A DNA stretch of 64,000 nt from NCBI GenBank assembly GCA_964019425.1, contig OZ025786.1, positions 1,638,945-1,702,944 of the forward strand. Direction: 5' to 3'. Under the pieces are notes generated by a model. It did no database searches. It was given only the letters and a program-made list of their open reading frames with translations, and was not told the origin of the DNA. This stretch comes from Flectonema sp. DT1601. Lineage: Eukaryota > Euglenozoa > Diplonemea > Diplonemida > Diplonemidae. Positions 40,701-50,712 of this stretch are shown here, in pieces. The translations under genes were made by a program, and so were the position numbers. Each line of letters begins with the position of its first letter. The first letter of the stretch is position 1.

Positions 40701-42239
40701 TGATCTTATTCGCTGACAGATCTGTAAAAACTTGAGTTGTTTTCTACTGGAGCTAATAACACAACGAGAACTTTTAAAGGGGTGATCTTATCACAGCTGC
40801 CTGCGGTGATTTCAATCTGCCGAATATATTAACGAACAGTGGCGCTTTAACCGGGCCTCGCTGACATATGACGGAGTCTTATCCCCCACGAGCTCCGTAG
40901 AAACTCGAAAACAGTTACGAAGTAAGGTTTTCTAGTCATCGGCAAGTCGTGGGGCAGAATTTCCAATTTTCTTTTTTACTAAAGTTATTCCCAAGTTTTT
41001 TTGCCCCTGCAATGGCAATATAAGAGGGCTTACTTACAATTGGCAAACGTATCCCTTTATAACTCTCTCCTGTGTATTTACGTGTTTTAATAAGGAAGAG
41101 CCGAAATTGCTTAATGGTGTTTATAGACTAGGATTCACATTCCTTTTGCACCCAATGTACCCTGTGCATTGTTAGTTGTTCTCCTTCCTTTGTTTTTGGG
41201 AAAACCGTAGACTTGTGTGTGGTTTGACCTTTTTTTTAGTTTTATGCGTTTTTTTGTCTATTTTCCGGTTGTGTTGGCTTCCAGACTCGGCATGTTAAAT
41301 TTCAGAAACCAAGTTGCTTTTTTTTTATATTGTCGTTGGTACCAATCTGGCCGAATAGCAATCTCTCTTTATTTATTGTTTTTCTTCTTTAAATTATATC
41401 ACTCATCCTCCATGTCTACCACCACCATCGTAGTCATGAGAAAAAAAAGGGTTGTTTTTTTTTTTTTTTTTTTTCCTACTTCGATTTTAATGTCTTTTTT
41501 TGAGGCGTTCACAAAAAGTCTGATTTGACTTTCACTGGGCGATTTTGTTTAAAAAAGTGATGTGGAACCCTAAGGTATCCTTTCATGATGTTGTGTTGTG
41601 CAATAGTCGCAACGACCAGTTCTGAGAATTCGCGGAATACTTTTCGCCTTTGCGAGCAATTCGAATCTGGTTGCGTCCTTGTTAAACCCTCCGAGTGTTC
41701 CTCAAAGGAAAAACTTTTCAAAAAAAAAAAAAAAAGAAGGGAAAAAAAAAAAAAAAAAAACAGAACCATAAAATATCTTTTTTATCTTTTCTTTCCTTCA
41801 TAAAATCTAGCTTTGAAAATACTTGATATTCCTGATGGTTTTCAAGAGCTTTTGATCACTCGTTCCTCCCGCCATCCTCGATGTTAGCTTGAATTTACTT
41901 CTTTTTTTGTACCAAGAAACCAAGCATTTTAGAGACCGTACCGTCTCTGTCAACGTCTCCTTTTTCATGATAAATAACCTCGAGACTTTTTGGAGGAAAT
42001 TCTTAAAATGCATTTGGCCCAATGGTTAATTGGGTAAAACCCCGTTCTTCTTGTCATCGATCTTGCTCAACTTGAATTTAAATAGTTTACAGCTTGGAGA
42101 GAAATTTCATATTTATTAACAGGTCACAACATGCTACTAATCAGGAGCGGCCATGCACTACTACACAATAGATCGAGAATGAGCTCTCAATCTGTCAATC
42201 CTTTCGTTATCCTGACTTAGGATACTTCACTCTTCACAC
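37794..42239. other. 4.4-kb gene-free region
   Basis: No credible gene on either strand. Homopolymer-rich DNA alternates with islands of more even composition (about 39400-39640 and 40750-40960), which I checked by eye against tRNA, 5S and snRNA patterns without a match. The larger listed frames are low-complexity Phe/Lys sequences. It is the largest gap in the gene block and could hold a noncoding RNA or a strand-neutral regulatory region. Confidence 0.5.
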
Positions 42240-42302
42240 CCACATTACATTACATTACATTACATTACATTACATTACATTACATTACATTACATTACAT
42301 TA
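42240..42302. repeat. pentanucleotide microsatellite (ACATT)n, about 12 copies
   Basis: Perfect ACATT/TTACA repeats for about 60 bp, ending 18 nt before the AG (42320) that precedes the sedolisin gene. Confidence 0.95.
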
Positions 42303-42344
42303 CTATGATTATTTCCGCAGGAGGGGGGGAAGGGAAGGTTCAAA

Positions 42345-43988
42345 ATGCGTATTTCCACATCGATATCGATATTAGCTCTGTCTGTCTTATCATACGGATC
42401 CCTTGTTCAGGTTCACGAACCGTCAACCATACCACGAGGTTGGACAAAGATAGACGACAAAGTACCAGCTGGGTTATCATTTCGAGTAAATGTTGGAATT
42501 AAAAGAGGAAATATGAAAAGCATAAGGGACATTCTGTCAGTCGTTTCGAACCCTCAGGGAGAAGGATATCTTCAGTACCCGACTTATGATGACATTGGAG
42601 AGATGTCGAGACCACTACCAGAACACACGAGAATTGTAAAGAAATGGATTTCACAGTCGGGGATCACATCGAAGACAATCCATCCTCACGGAGACTACTT
42701 ACACTTTGAAGCATCTGTCTTGCAGCTCGAGAAGATGGCAAACGGAAACTTCAGTACGTACGTCAACTCTGAGAATAGAACAATTTACCGACTGACTAGT
42801 GGAGTATATGTTCCTTCTAGTGTAGCAGCTGCTGTTGATATCTTCACAGGATTTCATGGATTTCCTTTATTCTCATCCACTCCAATTATACCAAATGATG
42901 CCCCTGCAGGAGACGTGGATCCCAAAGTTTTTAGAGATACTTACGGAGTTACTGAAGTCCCCGCCAGTGGAATGCAGAACATTCAAGCAATCGCTCAGTT
43001 TCAAGGACAATATGTTAAGGATAGCGATCTGGCAGAGTTCTGCAGCAAATTTGATGGCGGAGCTTACTGTCAGATAACGAAGTACATTGGAAAGAATGAA
43101 GAACAGCCGGGTATCGAATCAATGTTAGACACTGAGTACATTACAAGTTTAGGTGAGCAACAGACTTGGGTGTATTCTTATCCAAATTTCGACTTTTGCT
43201 CTGATTTAATAACGTTTGGATCTAACGTGACGGGATCGAGTGTTTACCCTTTCACAATTAGTATTTCTTATGGAAGTCAGAAGATTGATTTCTGTTCCTC
43301 AGCAATCATCAGTAGACTGAGTGATGACATTACTAAGATGAGTACAATGGGAATAACTGTTATGTTTGCTTCAGGTGATGATGGAAGTGGAGGTGTCACC
43401 AGACAAGGATCGAACGACGGAAAGCTGTCCCCGTCATTCCCTGCTTCAATCCCTCACGCTATTGCAGTTGGTTCTACATTCTGGGTTACCGGAACAACTG
43501 GAGAACAACAGGCGACAACTAATTTCGGATCAGGTGGAGGATTCTCTTATGATTATCCAGTCCCTGCTTACCAGCAGAACGCTGTTTCTAATTATTTAAG
43601 TAAAGTACAACTTCCTGACCTAAAATTTGCTAACGGAAGGGGATCACCAGATGTTGCTACTTTGGGTGAATCATTTACCGTCCTCGTGAACGGTGTGGCA
43701 ATTGCTGTTGGTGGGACTTCTGCATCGTCTCCGTCATTTGCTGCGCTGGTTACTCTGCTGAATGAGATCTGTTTGAAGCAATCTAACAAACCTCTCGGCT
43801 TTGCGAATCCTTTATTCTATCAGAGTCCTGAAATGTTCTTCGATATTGTGAAAGGTACCAACGCAATTGGAGATAACTCAAGGGCAGGATGGGCTTGTAC
43901 AGACGGATGGGATGCCGCAACTGGACTGGGAGTACCGAACTTCCAAGGAATGATTGCTGCAGTTCAGCAGGCTTGTCAGGGGAGGTAG
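42345..43988 (+). CDS. sedolisin-family (S53) serine peptidase, tripeptidyl-peptidase I-like
   Basis: A 547-aa secreted or lysosomal acid peptidase. The hydrophobic N terminus (MRISTSISILALSVLS) is a signal peptide. The prodomain runs to about 185, and the mature enzyme probably starts near the DTYGV segment. Catalytic residues are all present: Glu258 and Asp262 (GIESMLD), Asp345 (SGDDGSG, oxyanion site) and Ser459 (GGTSAS). The C-terminal calcium site (MFFDIVKGTN then CTDGWDAATGLG) is complete. Length fits human TPP1 (563 aa). The ATG lies 24 nt after TATTTCCGCAG. Likely works in a digestive vacuole or lysosome, cleaving tripeptides from protein N termini. Confidence 0.95.
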   Translation: MRISTSISILALSVLSYGSLVQVHEPSTIPRGWTKIDDKVPAGLSFRVNVGIKRGNMKSIRDILSVVSNPQGEGYLQYPTYDDIGEMSRPLPEHTRIVKKWISQSGITSKTIHPHGDYLHFEASVLQLEKMANGNFSTYVNSENRTIYRLTSGVYVPSSVAAAVDIFTGFHGFPLFSSTPIIPNDAPAGDVDPKVFRDTYGVTEVPASGMQNIQAIAQFQGQYVKDSDLAEFCSKFDGGAYCQITKYIGKNEEQPGIESMLDTEYITSLGEQQTWVYSYPNFDFCSDLITFGSNVTGSSVYPFTISISYGSQKIDFCSSAIISRLSDDITKMSTMGITVMFASGDDGSGGVTRQGSNDGKLSPSFPASIPHAIAVGSTFWVTGTTGEQQATTNFGSGGGFSYDYPVPAYQQNAVSNYLSKVQLPDLKFANGRGSPDVATLGESFTVLVNGVAIAVGGTSASSPSFAALVTLLNEICLKQSNKPLGFANPLFYQSPEMFFDIVKGTNAIGDNSRAGWACTDGWDAATGLGVPNFQGMIAAVQQACQGR

Positions 43989-44476
43989 TCGATGTACTTC
44001 TTATGTTAGTTTGTAATGTGATAAGTGTCCCTTCGTAATCGCTATACACATCCTCTGATTGTTATCAGTCAGATGAGATTGTTGTTTTTAATTATTTGAA
44101 ATCAAAACTTTTATTTATTATTGCGGGTGAGCTATTGTTTTAATCAATTCTTGAAATCTTTTGCACCGCATCCTGTTGTTCTTCTTCAATGAACTCTCAG
44201 AGATTCATGTTGCCGCGTGAAGTGATTTCCCTCTCTAGTTTGCTGATTATTATTTTAAAATGCTCTCAACAATGTGTTGAGATGCAATCGGTGAATAAAC
44301 CGATCATTCTGTGAGGAGATAATAATTACTATTTAAGATCGCTGTAACGATCTCCATAATAACTTTATCATTCTATCAATGAACAGGTCAGATGGTTCAT
44401 AGAATACGATTAATGAAAAAGACTTGTTTCATTACTCCAGTAAAAAATAATTTTTTTTAAATCAGGTAGCAGTCCA
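43989..44476. other. intergenic with a run of small hairpins
   Basis: Three short stem-loops lie close together: 44264-44282 (TCTCAACA/TGTTGAGA, 3-nt loop), 44287-44304 (ATCGGT/ACCGAT) and 44337-44352 (GATCG/CGATC). They probably fall in the 3' UTR of the sedolisin gene or the intercistronic segment. TTTTTTTTAAATCAG ends at 44465, 11 nt before the next ATG. Confidence 0.5.
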
Positions 44477-45334
44477 ATGACATGGAAACGAGCCCTCTGG
44501 CAACAGAGAGGTTTCGAAGACAATTACGTTGATGAAAGTTTCCTTGAAGGGCTGCGTATGAATATGAAAGTCACGCAGTTTAAAATAAGTGACTTGTTTA
44601 GAGAGTCAAGTTGTGTAACACAACAATTGAGTTTAGTAGTAATGTTCGTCATGGGTTTCTTTGAGGCTGTCAGAGATGACTCATCAACTCTGTGGTTGGC
44701 TTCAATCTGTTTGTTGGTGTTTGTATTCCTCGCTACAGTTTCTTACTATCTCGAAGAGGAAGAAAAGTTTCGATATTCACTGACAGAGTCTGCGGTGACT
44801 GCTGGTGTTCTTCTATTCGTCAGTCCTGTTTTAAAAACTTTAACATACCCTTGGTCTGATGATACTTTGACAGCCTGTTGTTTGTTACTTTTATTTATTC
44901 ACTTGGCTGCCTGTAACTACAGCGTTCACAGGAGGGACGAGCCGGTTGCAACGAATGCCGCTACTTTTTCGGCAGTGTTATTGTCGTCGAGGCTGCAGAA
45001 CCAAATGACGAGTTACATAATGATAACTCTTTCTGTTTTGTTATTTGTTATGTCTCCTGAACCTCGTAGAGATCTCAGACGGGCTTATCCTGAAGTGTCT
45101 TCCAGCATCACTTGGCTGCTTGTTGGAAGTTCATCTGCTTTTCTCCTTTACGTTAATTTCTATGTTGCTGTTCTGTACGTTGTTGTGGTGGTAGCGATTA
45201 CGTTTCTCATACCAATATGGTTCTACTTTGAGCATCAAAGTGCAAAAATGCAAATTAACGGTCCCTGGGATGAAGCTAAACCAACAAACTCTGTTGCTGC
45301 AGCGGAATGGGCGACTGCTGGTTTACTAAAGTAA
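44477..45334 (+). CDS. PIGC: PIG-C/GPI2, subunit of GPI-GlcNAc transferase
   Basis: A 285-aa multi-pass ER membrane protein. PIG-C/Gpi2 is part of the complex that adds GlcNAc to phosphatidylinositol, the first step of GPI-anchor synthesis. Family landmarks visible: W-K-x-x-LW-x-x-x-x-x-DNYVD-x-SFL near the N terminus, the V-x-QQ-x-SLV segment, N-A-A-T-F-S-A-V-LL-S-SRL, and F-V-M-S-P-x-x-RR-x-LR. Seven or eight hydrophobic segments follow from about residue 50. Length is that of human PIG-C (297 aa). The ATG is 11 nt after a pyrimidine-AG and fits the family start. Neighbours are unrelated in pathway. Confidence 0.92.
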   Translation: MTWKRALWQQRGFEDNYVDESFLEGLRMNMKVTQFKISDLFRESSCVTQQLSLVVMFVMGFFEAVRDDSSTLWLASICLLVFVFLATVSYYLEEEEKFRYSLTESAVTAGVLLFVSPVLKTLTYPWSDDTLTACCLLLLFIHLAACNYSVHRRDEPVATNAATFSAVLLSSRLQNQMTSYIMITLSVLLFVMSPEPRRDLRRAYPEVSSSITWLLVGSSSAFLLYVNFYVAVLYVVVVVAITFLIPIWFYFEHQSAKMQINGPWDEAKPTNSVAAAEWATAGLLK

Positions 45335-45817
45335 GTAAGTGAGACTTTAGAATTAGAAGAAGACAAGTATGACCATCTCATTAATAAGAAAATATTGAAG
45401 GAGACGACGACTCGCAGCGGAGTATTATTTCGAGAAGCCTTTCATGTTATTATCATTTCTTTCAGCTAAGCTTAAATGGAAGTCTCGGAGTTGCTGGCTG
45501 TTCATGGAGTGGATCCAAACAGAGAATGGAGGTGTCGAAGAAACCATTTAATAGATTCTCAGCTTGCGGTTCCTTCATCCTTTACTTGAATCTAATAATT
45601 GAGTAGCCGTTATTGTATCGACTTATCCCCGAAAAGTGGTGTTTAGGTCTTTTGGGTTATTAGATTTCTTCTTATTTTTTTCATTTCAGAAATAAATATT
45701 AAAAGTCGAAAGAGAGACCAGGTCAATGAAACAGATCGATCCTTTTGTAAAACAGTTTTCATATCTCTTTGTGAGAATGTAATTAAGTATTCGATCAGAC
45801 AACACAAGATCAGAACA
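45335..45817. other. intergenic
   Basis: No gene seen. A strong acceptor-like tract (TTCTTATTTTTTTCATTTCAG) ends at 45689, 128 nt before the next ATG. Confidence 0.45.
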
Positions 45818-46900
45818 ATGCAGGTTTTTGTGATGTGCCCGGATTTGGGACTCCCCGCGGTGGCAGTGACAGTTGGTGTTAATTCCGTTGTGAGCGACGT
45901 CTTGACGGCGGCGGCTGCAGAATGGAATGTCGATCCGGAGGAAGTTGAGCTCTCGTTTGCTGGTGACACCCTTTGCGAAAATGAGCGGCTAGCAGATCGT
46001 GGAGTGGGTGCAGACAGCGAGTTGGAAATGGGGAAGAAGCAGTTTCGTATATTTGATAAATCCTGGTTTGTTGATGATATAAAACGGAAGAAGCTGGTTC
46101 TTTGGATCAGAGACCACATTACAGAGGATTTATGTCTGGACACCACCACATTCTCAAATGATGGTTGCCTCGATTTCCAAGCTGAGTTGATGCCTTCGGA
46201 TGCCAGACAGGTTTCTTTCTGCAATTCAAATTTCAATGGCACAGCCATCTCGTCAGTTACCAGTATTGGAAAGTTCTTCATGTCTTCCTATTCACAAATT
46301 ACTACTATTGACATTTCATGTCTTAGTGCTGTTGCCACAATTGGAGATAATTTCTTGTCTCTCTGTTCGCAAATTGCTACTCTTGACCTTTCAGGTCTTA
46401 GTAGTGTTACCAGCATTGGAAGCTTCTTCTTATATCGATGTTCACAACTCACTTCTCTTGACCTTCCAGGTCTTAGTGGGATTGTCACAATTGGGGATTA
46501 TTTCTTGTCTCGCTGTTCACAAATCACTACTGTTGACCTTTCAGGATTAAATACTATAACAACTGTTGGGGATTTATTCTTGTCTGAGTGTTCACAAATC
46601 ACTGCTCTCGACTTTTCGGGTGTTAGTAGTGTCACCACTATCGGAAATTCTTTCTTGTCTTCCTGTTCGCGAATCACCGCTCTCAACCTTTCAGGTTTTA
46701 GTAGTGTTACCAGCATTGGAGGGTTCTTCTTATCTGAGTGTTTGCAAATCACTTCTCTTGACCTTTCAAGTCTCGGAAGTGTGAATATAATTGGTAGGTT
46801 TTTCCTCGGTGACTGCAGAGCTCTTGAATCTGTCCAATTTCCTCGAAATAATATCGCTCTCTTTAAAACATCTGTAGAAGCTGCGACTAATCATAATTAA
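45818..46900 (+). CDS. ubiquitin-like domain plus leucine-rich repeat protein
   Basis: 360 aa. Residues 1-72 read as a ubiquitin-fold domain (VFVMCPD, LTAAAAEW, VELSFAGDTL, a SELEM end). A linker follows (about 75-140, KQFRIFDKSWFVDD...). From about 145 come eight 23-residue LRRs of the BspA/LRR_5 kind, each like SVTSIG-x-FFL-x-x-CSQITSLDLSGL. Such LRR proteins form expanded families in several protists. No signal peptide or membrane anchor, so it is probably intracellular; the ubiquitin-like end hints at a protein-interaction or degradation adaptor role (inference). The repeats are regular and all in frame. Confidence 0.8.
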   Translation: MQVFVMCPDLGLPAVAVTVGVNSVVSDVLTAAAAEWNVDPEEVELSFAGDTLCENERLADRGVGADSELEMGKKQFRIFDKSWFVDDIKRKKLVLWIRDHITEDLCLDTTTFSNDGCLDFQAELMPSDARQVSFCNSNFNGTAISSVTSIGKFFMSSYSQITTIDISCLSAVATIGDNFLSLCSQIATLDLSGLSSVTSIGSFFLYRCSQLTSLDLPGLSGIVTIGDYFLSRCSQITTVDLSGLNTITTVGDLFLSECSQITALDFSGVSSVTTIGNSFLSSCSRITALNLSGFSSVTSIGGFFLSECLQITSLDLSSLGSVNIIGRFFLGDCRALESVQFPRNNIALFKTSVEAATNHN

Positions 46901-47140
46901 ATAATGGTGTAACACCCACATAGTAAAGTATACATTAGATCATTGTAGATACTTATCATTACATCGTCGAACAGTGTTGTACCAATACAATACGAGAAGT
47001 GATTCTCCTAGCGGATGGATACAATCGTTATAATAGTTGTGGTTCTGCTGACACTCTTCTGAAGACGATTATCCAAGCAGGTTTAGTTTTTTCTTTTTTT
47101 TAATAAAAATAATTTTATTATTTCTGAAGTTGTCTCAAAG
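46901..47140. other. short intergenic region
   Basis: T-rich tract near 47090, then TTATTTCTGAAG (ends 47129), 11 nt before the next ATG. Confidence 0.4.
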
Positions 47141-47668
47141 ATGTCGAGAGGAGTTGATTTGGGTGTGTTGTGCGGAGACTGCGGTTTTGAAGTTGGAGTA
47201 TCGAGAGACTGTCTTGCGACGGGTAAACCTCATGGTATTGGTATTGACCTTGCGTGTGGTGACTGTGGTGGATTGACAGAACAATCAGCGGCAAGGTTGA
47301 GACATGAAAAACTAAAACACGTCGCAAGGATTCAGGGAGTTCAAAGGGAATTGCATCTTCTAACTTCAAACTCTGAAACAGATCAGCTGTGTGACTCTCA
47401 GAATACCATGTGGCCAGTCATTGCGAAATTAGAAAGAGAAAAGATAGCTCTCGTTGCTACTGCACGTAGGATTGGATTTAATGTACCTTCTCATCAAACA
47501 CCACCAGTTGCATGGACTCGATTCCCAGTTCAGGAGGAAGTCGCTTCTTTACATCAATTTAATGAAGACTTGAAGCGATTAATTGAAGCTCACGGAGGGT
47601 CACTTCCTCAAGTTGGTGGATCTCCGTCTTCTCAAAAAGATCTTTCAAGTCTTTCACCAATTTTATAA
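47141..47668 (+). CDS. small CxxC protein (175 aa, unrecognised)
   Basis: The N-terminal third has two CGDC knuckles, Cys11/Cys14 and Cys39/Cys42, a likely zinc site. A helical middle follows (about 50-125), then a Ser/Pro-rich tail. I recognise no family. The frame is supported by its composition, by clean ends between neighbours on the same strand, and by a pyrimidine-AG 11 nt before the ATG. Confidence 0.65.
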   Translation: MSRGVDLGVLCGDCGFEVGVSRDCLATGKPHGIGIDLACGDCGGLTEQSAARLRHEKLKHVARIQGVQRELHLLTSNSETDQLCDSQNTMWPVIAKLEREKIALVATARRIGFNVPSHQTPPVAWTRFPVQEEVASLHQFNEDLKRLIEAHGGSLPQVGGSPSSQKDLSSLSPIL

Positions 47669-48018
47669 ATTCCCGTCTGCGTGGTTATGAAATTAGTTTA
47701 CATTTTGTGACTTTTTTGTTGTTATTATTATGCCACTTTTCACCCGTTATTGTTGTGTTCTGTAAGATACGATTGATCTAACCTACTGAGCGAAATTTGA
47801 GCAAAAACGTCTTCCTTGATTGTTTGATGTTTAGGTCAGGTTTCGATATCAGCAGCCGATACGAGTTAGCGATCTGTAAAGATTTTATCTTATTTTTTAT
47901 TCAATTTCTTTACAGTTAACATAATATTATACATCAGTATGTTTGCCCTGATTGTATGAAATCCTTGTTGTTTTCTTCTTATTGTTATGATTATTAGTTT
48001 TTAACCCGACAGGTATAA
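47669..48018. other. intergenic
   Basis: AT-rich, no gene seen. TTTTTAACCCGACAG ends at 48012, only 6 nt before the next ATG. Confidence 0.45.
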
Positions 48019-49287
48019 ATGTCGGCCTCACCAACTGCTGACGGCAGCTATGTGGCCGCCCAAGACAGCGGCATGCAGGAGCGGAGTGAACCCTGCTGTA
48101 ATTGGAAGAAAGTAAAAGAGAAATTAATAGCTCATCATTTGTTAGTATTTTTAGCGATTGCGTTCATAGTTGGACTAACTTGGCCTGATCCTGGAGCTGA
48201 AATATCGAAAGGGAAAGTTGAAATATGCGGCAAGATGCGAATCATGCCGGGACTTAATGTTATTTTAATTTTCTTTATAAGTGGGATGAGACTGAAGACT
48301 GATGACGTACTTCGAGCAATAAAGGAACCGATGCCTTTATTGACAGCAATGTTTCTAATTCTTGTAATCACTCCTTGTATAGGTTTTATTCCAGCTAATG
48401 CTGGATTTGATCCAGCTGAGTTTAAAATTGGATTTGCGATATTTTGTTGTGTTCCAACAACGTTAACTTCTGGTGCAGCGTTGATTGCTCAAGGTGCACC
48501 GAAATCTACCGTCCTCGCTCTAATGATTACGATGATTACTAACTTGTTGGGAACACTCACTGTCCCGTTTGTTCTAAAATTAGTTCTGTCTGGAACGAAC
48601 TCAAAACTCGACCCTGGATGTCTTCTTGTGAAGTTATTGATATTAATTCTCGTTCCATCATTCTTTGGTAAGCTGCTCACACAATGTTATAAACCTGCTG
48701 GAGAGTTCTCAAAGAAGTATAAAATGCATCTGACTATGTTATCGAATGCTAGTTTAGTTATGGTCGTATGGCAGACCTTATCGAGAAGTAGAGATGACAT
48801 CGTCGATAGAAGCGCTGCAGAGATATTCGCTTGTGTCGGATTCGGAATTGCACTCCATCTAATCTTCTGGACAGTTGCTCTGCCGGTTTGGTTCGTTCCG
48901 TTTGGATTTTCAAATGTTCACCAACGTCGAGCAGTTTGGCTTCTCGCATCTCAAAAAACCCTTCCCGTATCAATGGCAGTCATCTCTGGTTTGGGTGAAG
49001 ACTCTGGGGAACTAGGATTGATTACACTCCCTTGTATTATTGGTCATTTATCTCAATTAATTATTGATAGTTTCGTAGTTTCATATTGGATTAAAAAAGA
49101 TAAAGACGCAGGTGTTGAAGAAGACACCAGACCACCTGTTGAGTTGGAACGCCGGCTTGCTGACGAAGATGCAGTACCACCTCCACAAGTAGAACAAATT
49201 AGGGACACTGCTCCACTTGTTGTTCCATTTCCAAATGATAGTGAAGAGTTAACTATAACAGGAGACCCTGATGCTTATGCCGAGTAG
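48019..49287 (+). CDS. SLC10A7/BASS4-like sodium/organic-anion transporter
   Basis: 422 aa, bile-acid:sodium symporter (SBF-like) superfamily. After a 35-aa polar start come about nine to ten membrane segments between 40 and 345, then an acidic Pro/Glu-rich cytoplasmic tail. Family blocks seen: FFISGMRLKTDD near 92-103, CCVPTTLTSGAALIAQGAP near 140-158, ITNLLGTLTVPF, and ASQKTLPVSMAVI near 310. The subgroup includes animal SLC10A7 (linked to calcium handling in the secretory pathway) and plant BASS4 proteins. Substrate cannot be told from sequence. The ATG directly follows the acceptor-like AG. Confidence 0.88.
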   Translation: MSASPTADGSYVAAQDSGMQERSEPCCNWKKVKEKLIAHHLLVFLAIAFIVGLTWPDPGAEISKGKVEICGKMRIMPGLNVILIFFISGMRLKTDDVLRAIKEPMPLLTAMFLILVITPCIGFIPANAGFDPAEFKIGFAIFCCVPTTLTSGAALIAQGAPKSTVLALMITMITNLLGTLTVPFVLKLVLSGTNSKLDPGCLLVKLLILILVPSFFGKLLTQCYKPAGEFSKKYKMHLTMLSNASLVMVVWQTLSRSRDDIVDRSAAEIFACVGFGIALHLIFWTVALPVWFVPFGFSNVHQRRAVWLLASQKTLPVSMAVISGLGEDSGELGLITLPCIIGHLSQLIIDSFVVSYWIKKDKDAGVEEDTRPPVELERRLADEDAVPPPQVEQIRDTAPLVVPFPNDSEELTITGDPDAYAE

Positions 49288-49928
49288 TAGTTTTTTTAAA
49301 GAGCTCTTTTTGCCGTCAACTTTGATACTCTTCGTGAAAAGCCGTTTCTCTAAAGTCATAAGCGAGTTATCACGTGCTTGTTCCGTTAATATCGAAACGG
49401 TGAGCGCTGATTTTGTTGTTTTTCTATTTGTTACTAAAATAATAATATTTTGAGAGCATCATCGCACTGTCTGTTTGTGTAAAAGGGTGAGCCCGTCTTT
49501 CATCTGATAAAGAGCCAACACTGGCCACACTTCCGTGTTTTTATCAACTCAGTGCGCTCTAAGAGTGTTGTCATTGTTTCTATTTTGTATACAACTTACG
49601 TAAAAAAAAGTTTTTTTTTTTGTTTAGGTGTTTCTAAATTGCGTGTCGCGAACCTAACCTAAGTCAGGTCGATACAACGGGAGTGAGACTCGGGTTTCTA
49701 AAAGTCCACTTACGCTTCTATCAGTTCTTATGTCGTTAGTGTGAACCTTTGAGCGGATTGTATTTGTTGCTATTTAAGACTTTACTAGTCATTGTAGATA
49801 ATGAGCTGTTCAAAGTTCATTAGCTTCCTCATTTAGACTTTGTGTGGCTCATCTAATCTGGTTATCAATTGTTACTCACGGCTGAGTTTGGTTATTTGTG
49901 ATATTTGTTTTTCTAGTTTTATCAGAAA
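49288..49928. other. intergenic
   Basis: No gene seen. TTTTTCTAGTTTTATCAG ends at 49925, only 3 nt before the next ATG, the tightest case in the window. Confidence 0.45.
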
Positions 49929-50492
49929 ATGTTAAGGAGAGTTCTTATCGCTCAGCGAAGAACATGTTCGAAAGTTGCTGTAGAAGTGAGTGCGAAGGGA
50001 AGTGAAGGAATAAAGATAGAAACATCAACAGTAAATCATACATCAGAGAGTGTGGTTGCAAGTTCCGAAAGCAGTAAACCTCCTGAAGAGAAAGAACAGA
50101 TCCTTTGGCAAGACCACGACACAGCTGCTGACATCAAACGAGGTGAAGCTGTCGAGGGATTTGAAGACGTCGATATAAAACCAGAACACTACGAGCTAGC
50201 AGTGAGAGCTTTGTTATACGGAACAGCACTGGCTATTATATTCGTTGGTGGATCTAGTGTCGCGTGTATGAAATATTTTGGATTTAATACCCTGCGAGAG
50301 GTAGCTCATCACATCAGAACGTCACCTGATCGTAAACCACAATCAGAGTTCAGTCACACAGTTGATCTATTTCAGCCTTCAACTTGGGGTACAGCATGGG
50401 ATGCTATATTAGATGATCTTAAGAGAATGGAAGCTATCGAACGCTCTAAGAAAGCTGAGGAAGAAACTTCCCAAAAAGCATCTGTTGCATAG
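49929..50492 (+). CDS. TMEM242: TMEM242-like mitochondrial membrane protein
   Basis: 187 aa. The first 20 residues are basic and Ser/Arg/Leu-rich with no acid, like a mitochondrial targeting peptide. Residues 90-130 (ELAVRALLYGTALAIIFVGG then MKYFGFNTLREVAHHIR) match the second half of TMEM242 (ALRALGWGSLYAW... WKALGV...). Human TMEM242 is an inner-membrane factor for ATP synthase c-ring assembly. Only one clear membrane helix (about 95-114) is seen; the first helix of animal TMEM242 seems absent, and an acidic linker and a Lys/Glu tail replace it. A moderate-confidence assignment from pattern memory. Confidence 0.55.
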   Translation: MLRRVLIAQRRTCSKVAVEVSAKGSEGIKIETSTVNHTSESVVASSESSKPPEEKEQILWQDHDTAADIKRGEAVEGFEDVDIKPEHYELAVRALLYGTALAIIFVGGSSVACMKYFGFNTLREVAHHIRTSPDRKPQSEFSHTVDLFQPSTWGTAWDAILDDLKRMEAIERSKKAEEETSQKASVA

Positions 50493-50712
50493 TTCTATAG
50501 ACATTGTCACTGGTTTCTTGAGTTCATACCCCGTGCTGAGTACATGCTGTTGTGTCGTAGGTTGGTTGATGTGTGCAGAACAACATCATTCAGAGATTAC
50601 TGTTTTAACAGTTCATTCCTATTTGAGTTACATAGCTGATAGCCTTGATAGGCACACTTTTGAAATTATTTACTTTACGAAATTAATATTATTTTTCTAA
50701 TCAGTAGACGAC
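50493..50712. other. short intergenic region
   Basis: TTATTTTTCTAATCAG ends at 50704, 8 nt before the next ATG. Confidence 0.4.

Noticed and set aside
42010-42080. tRNA-like D-arm (GCCCAATGGTTAATTGGG)
   Set aside because: No acceptor stem, anticodon arm or T arm could be matched around it.
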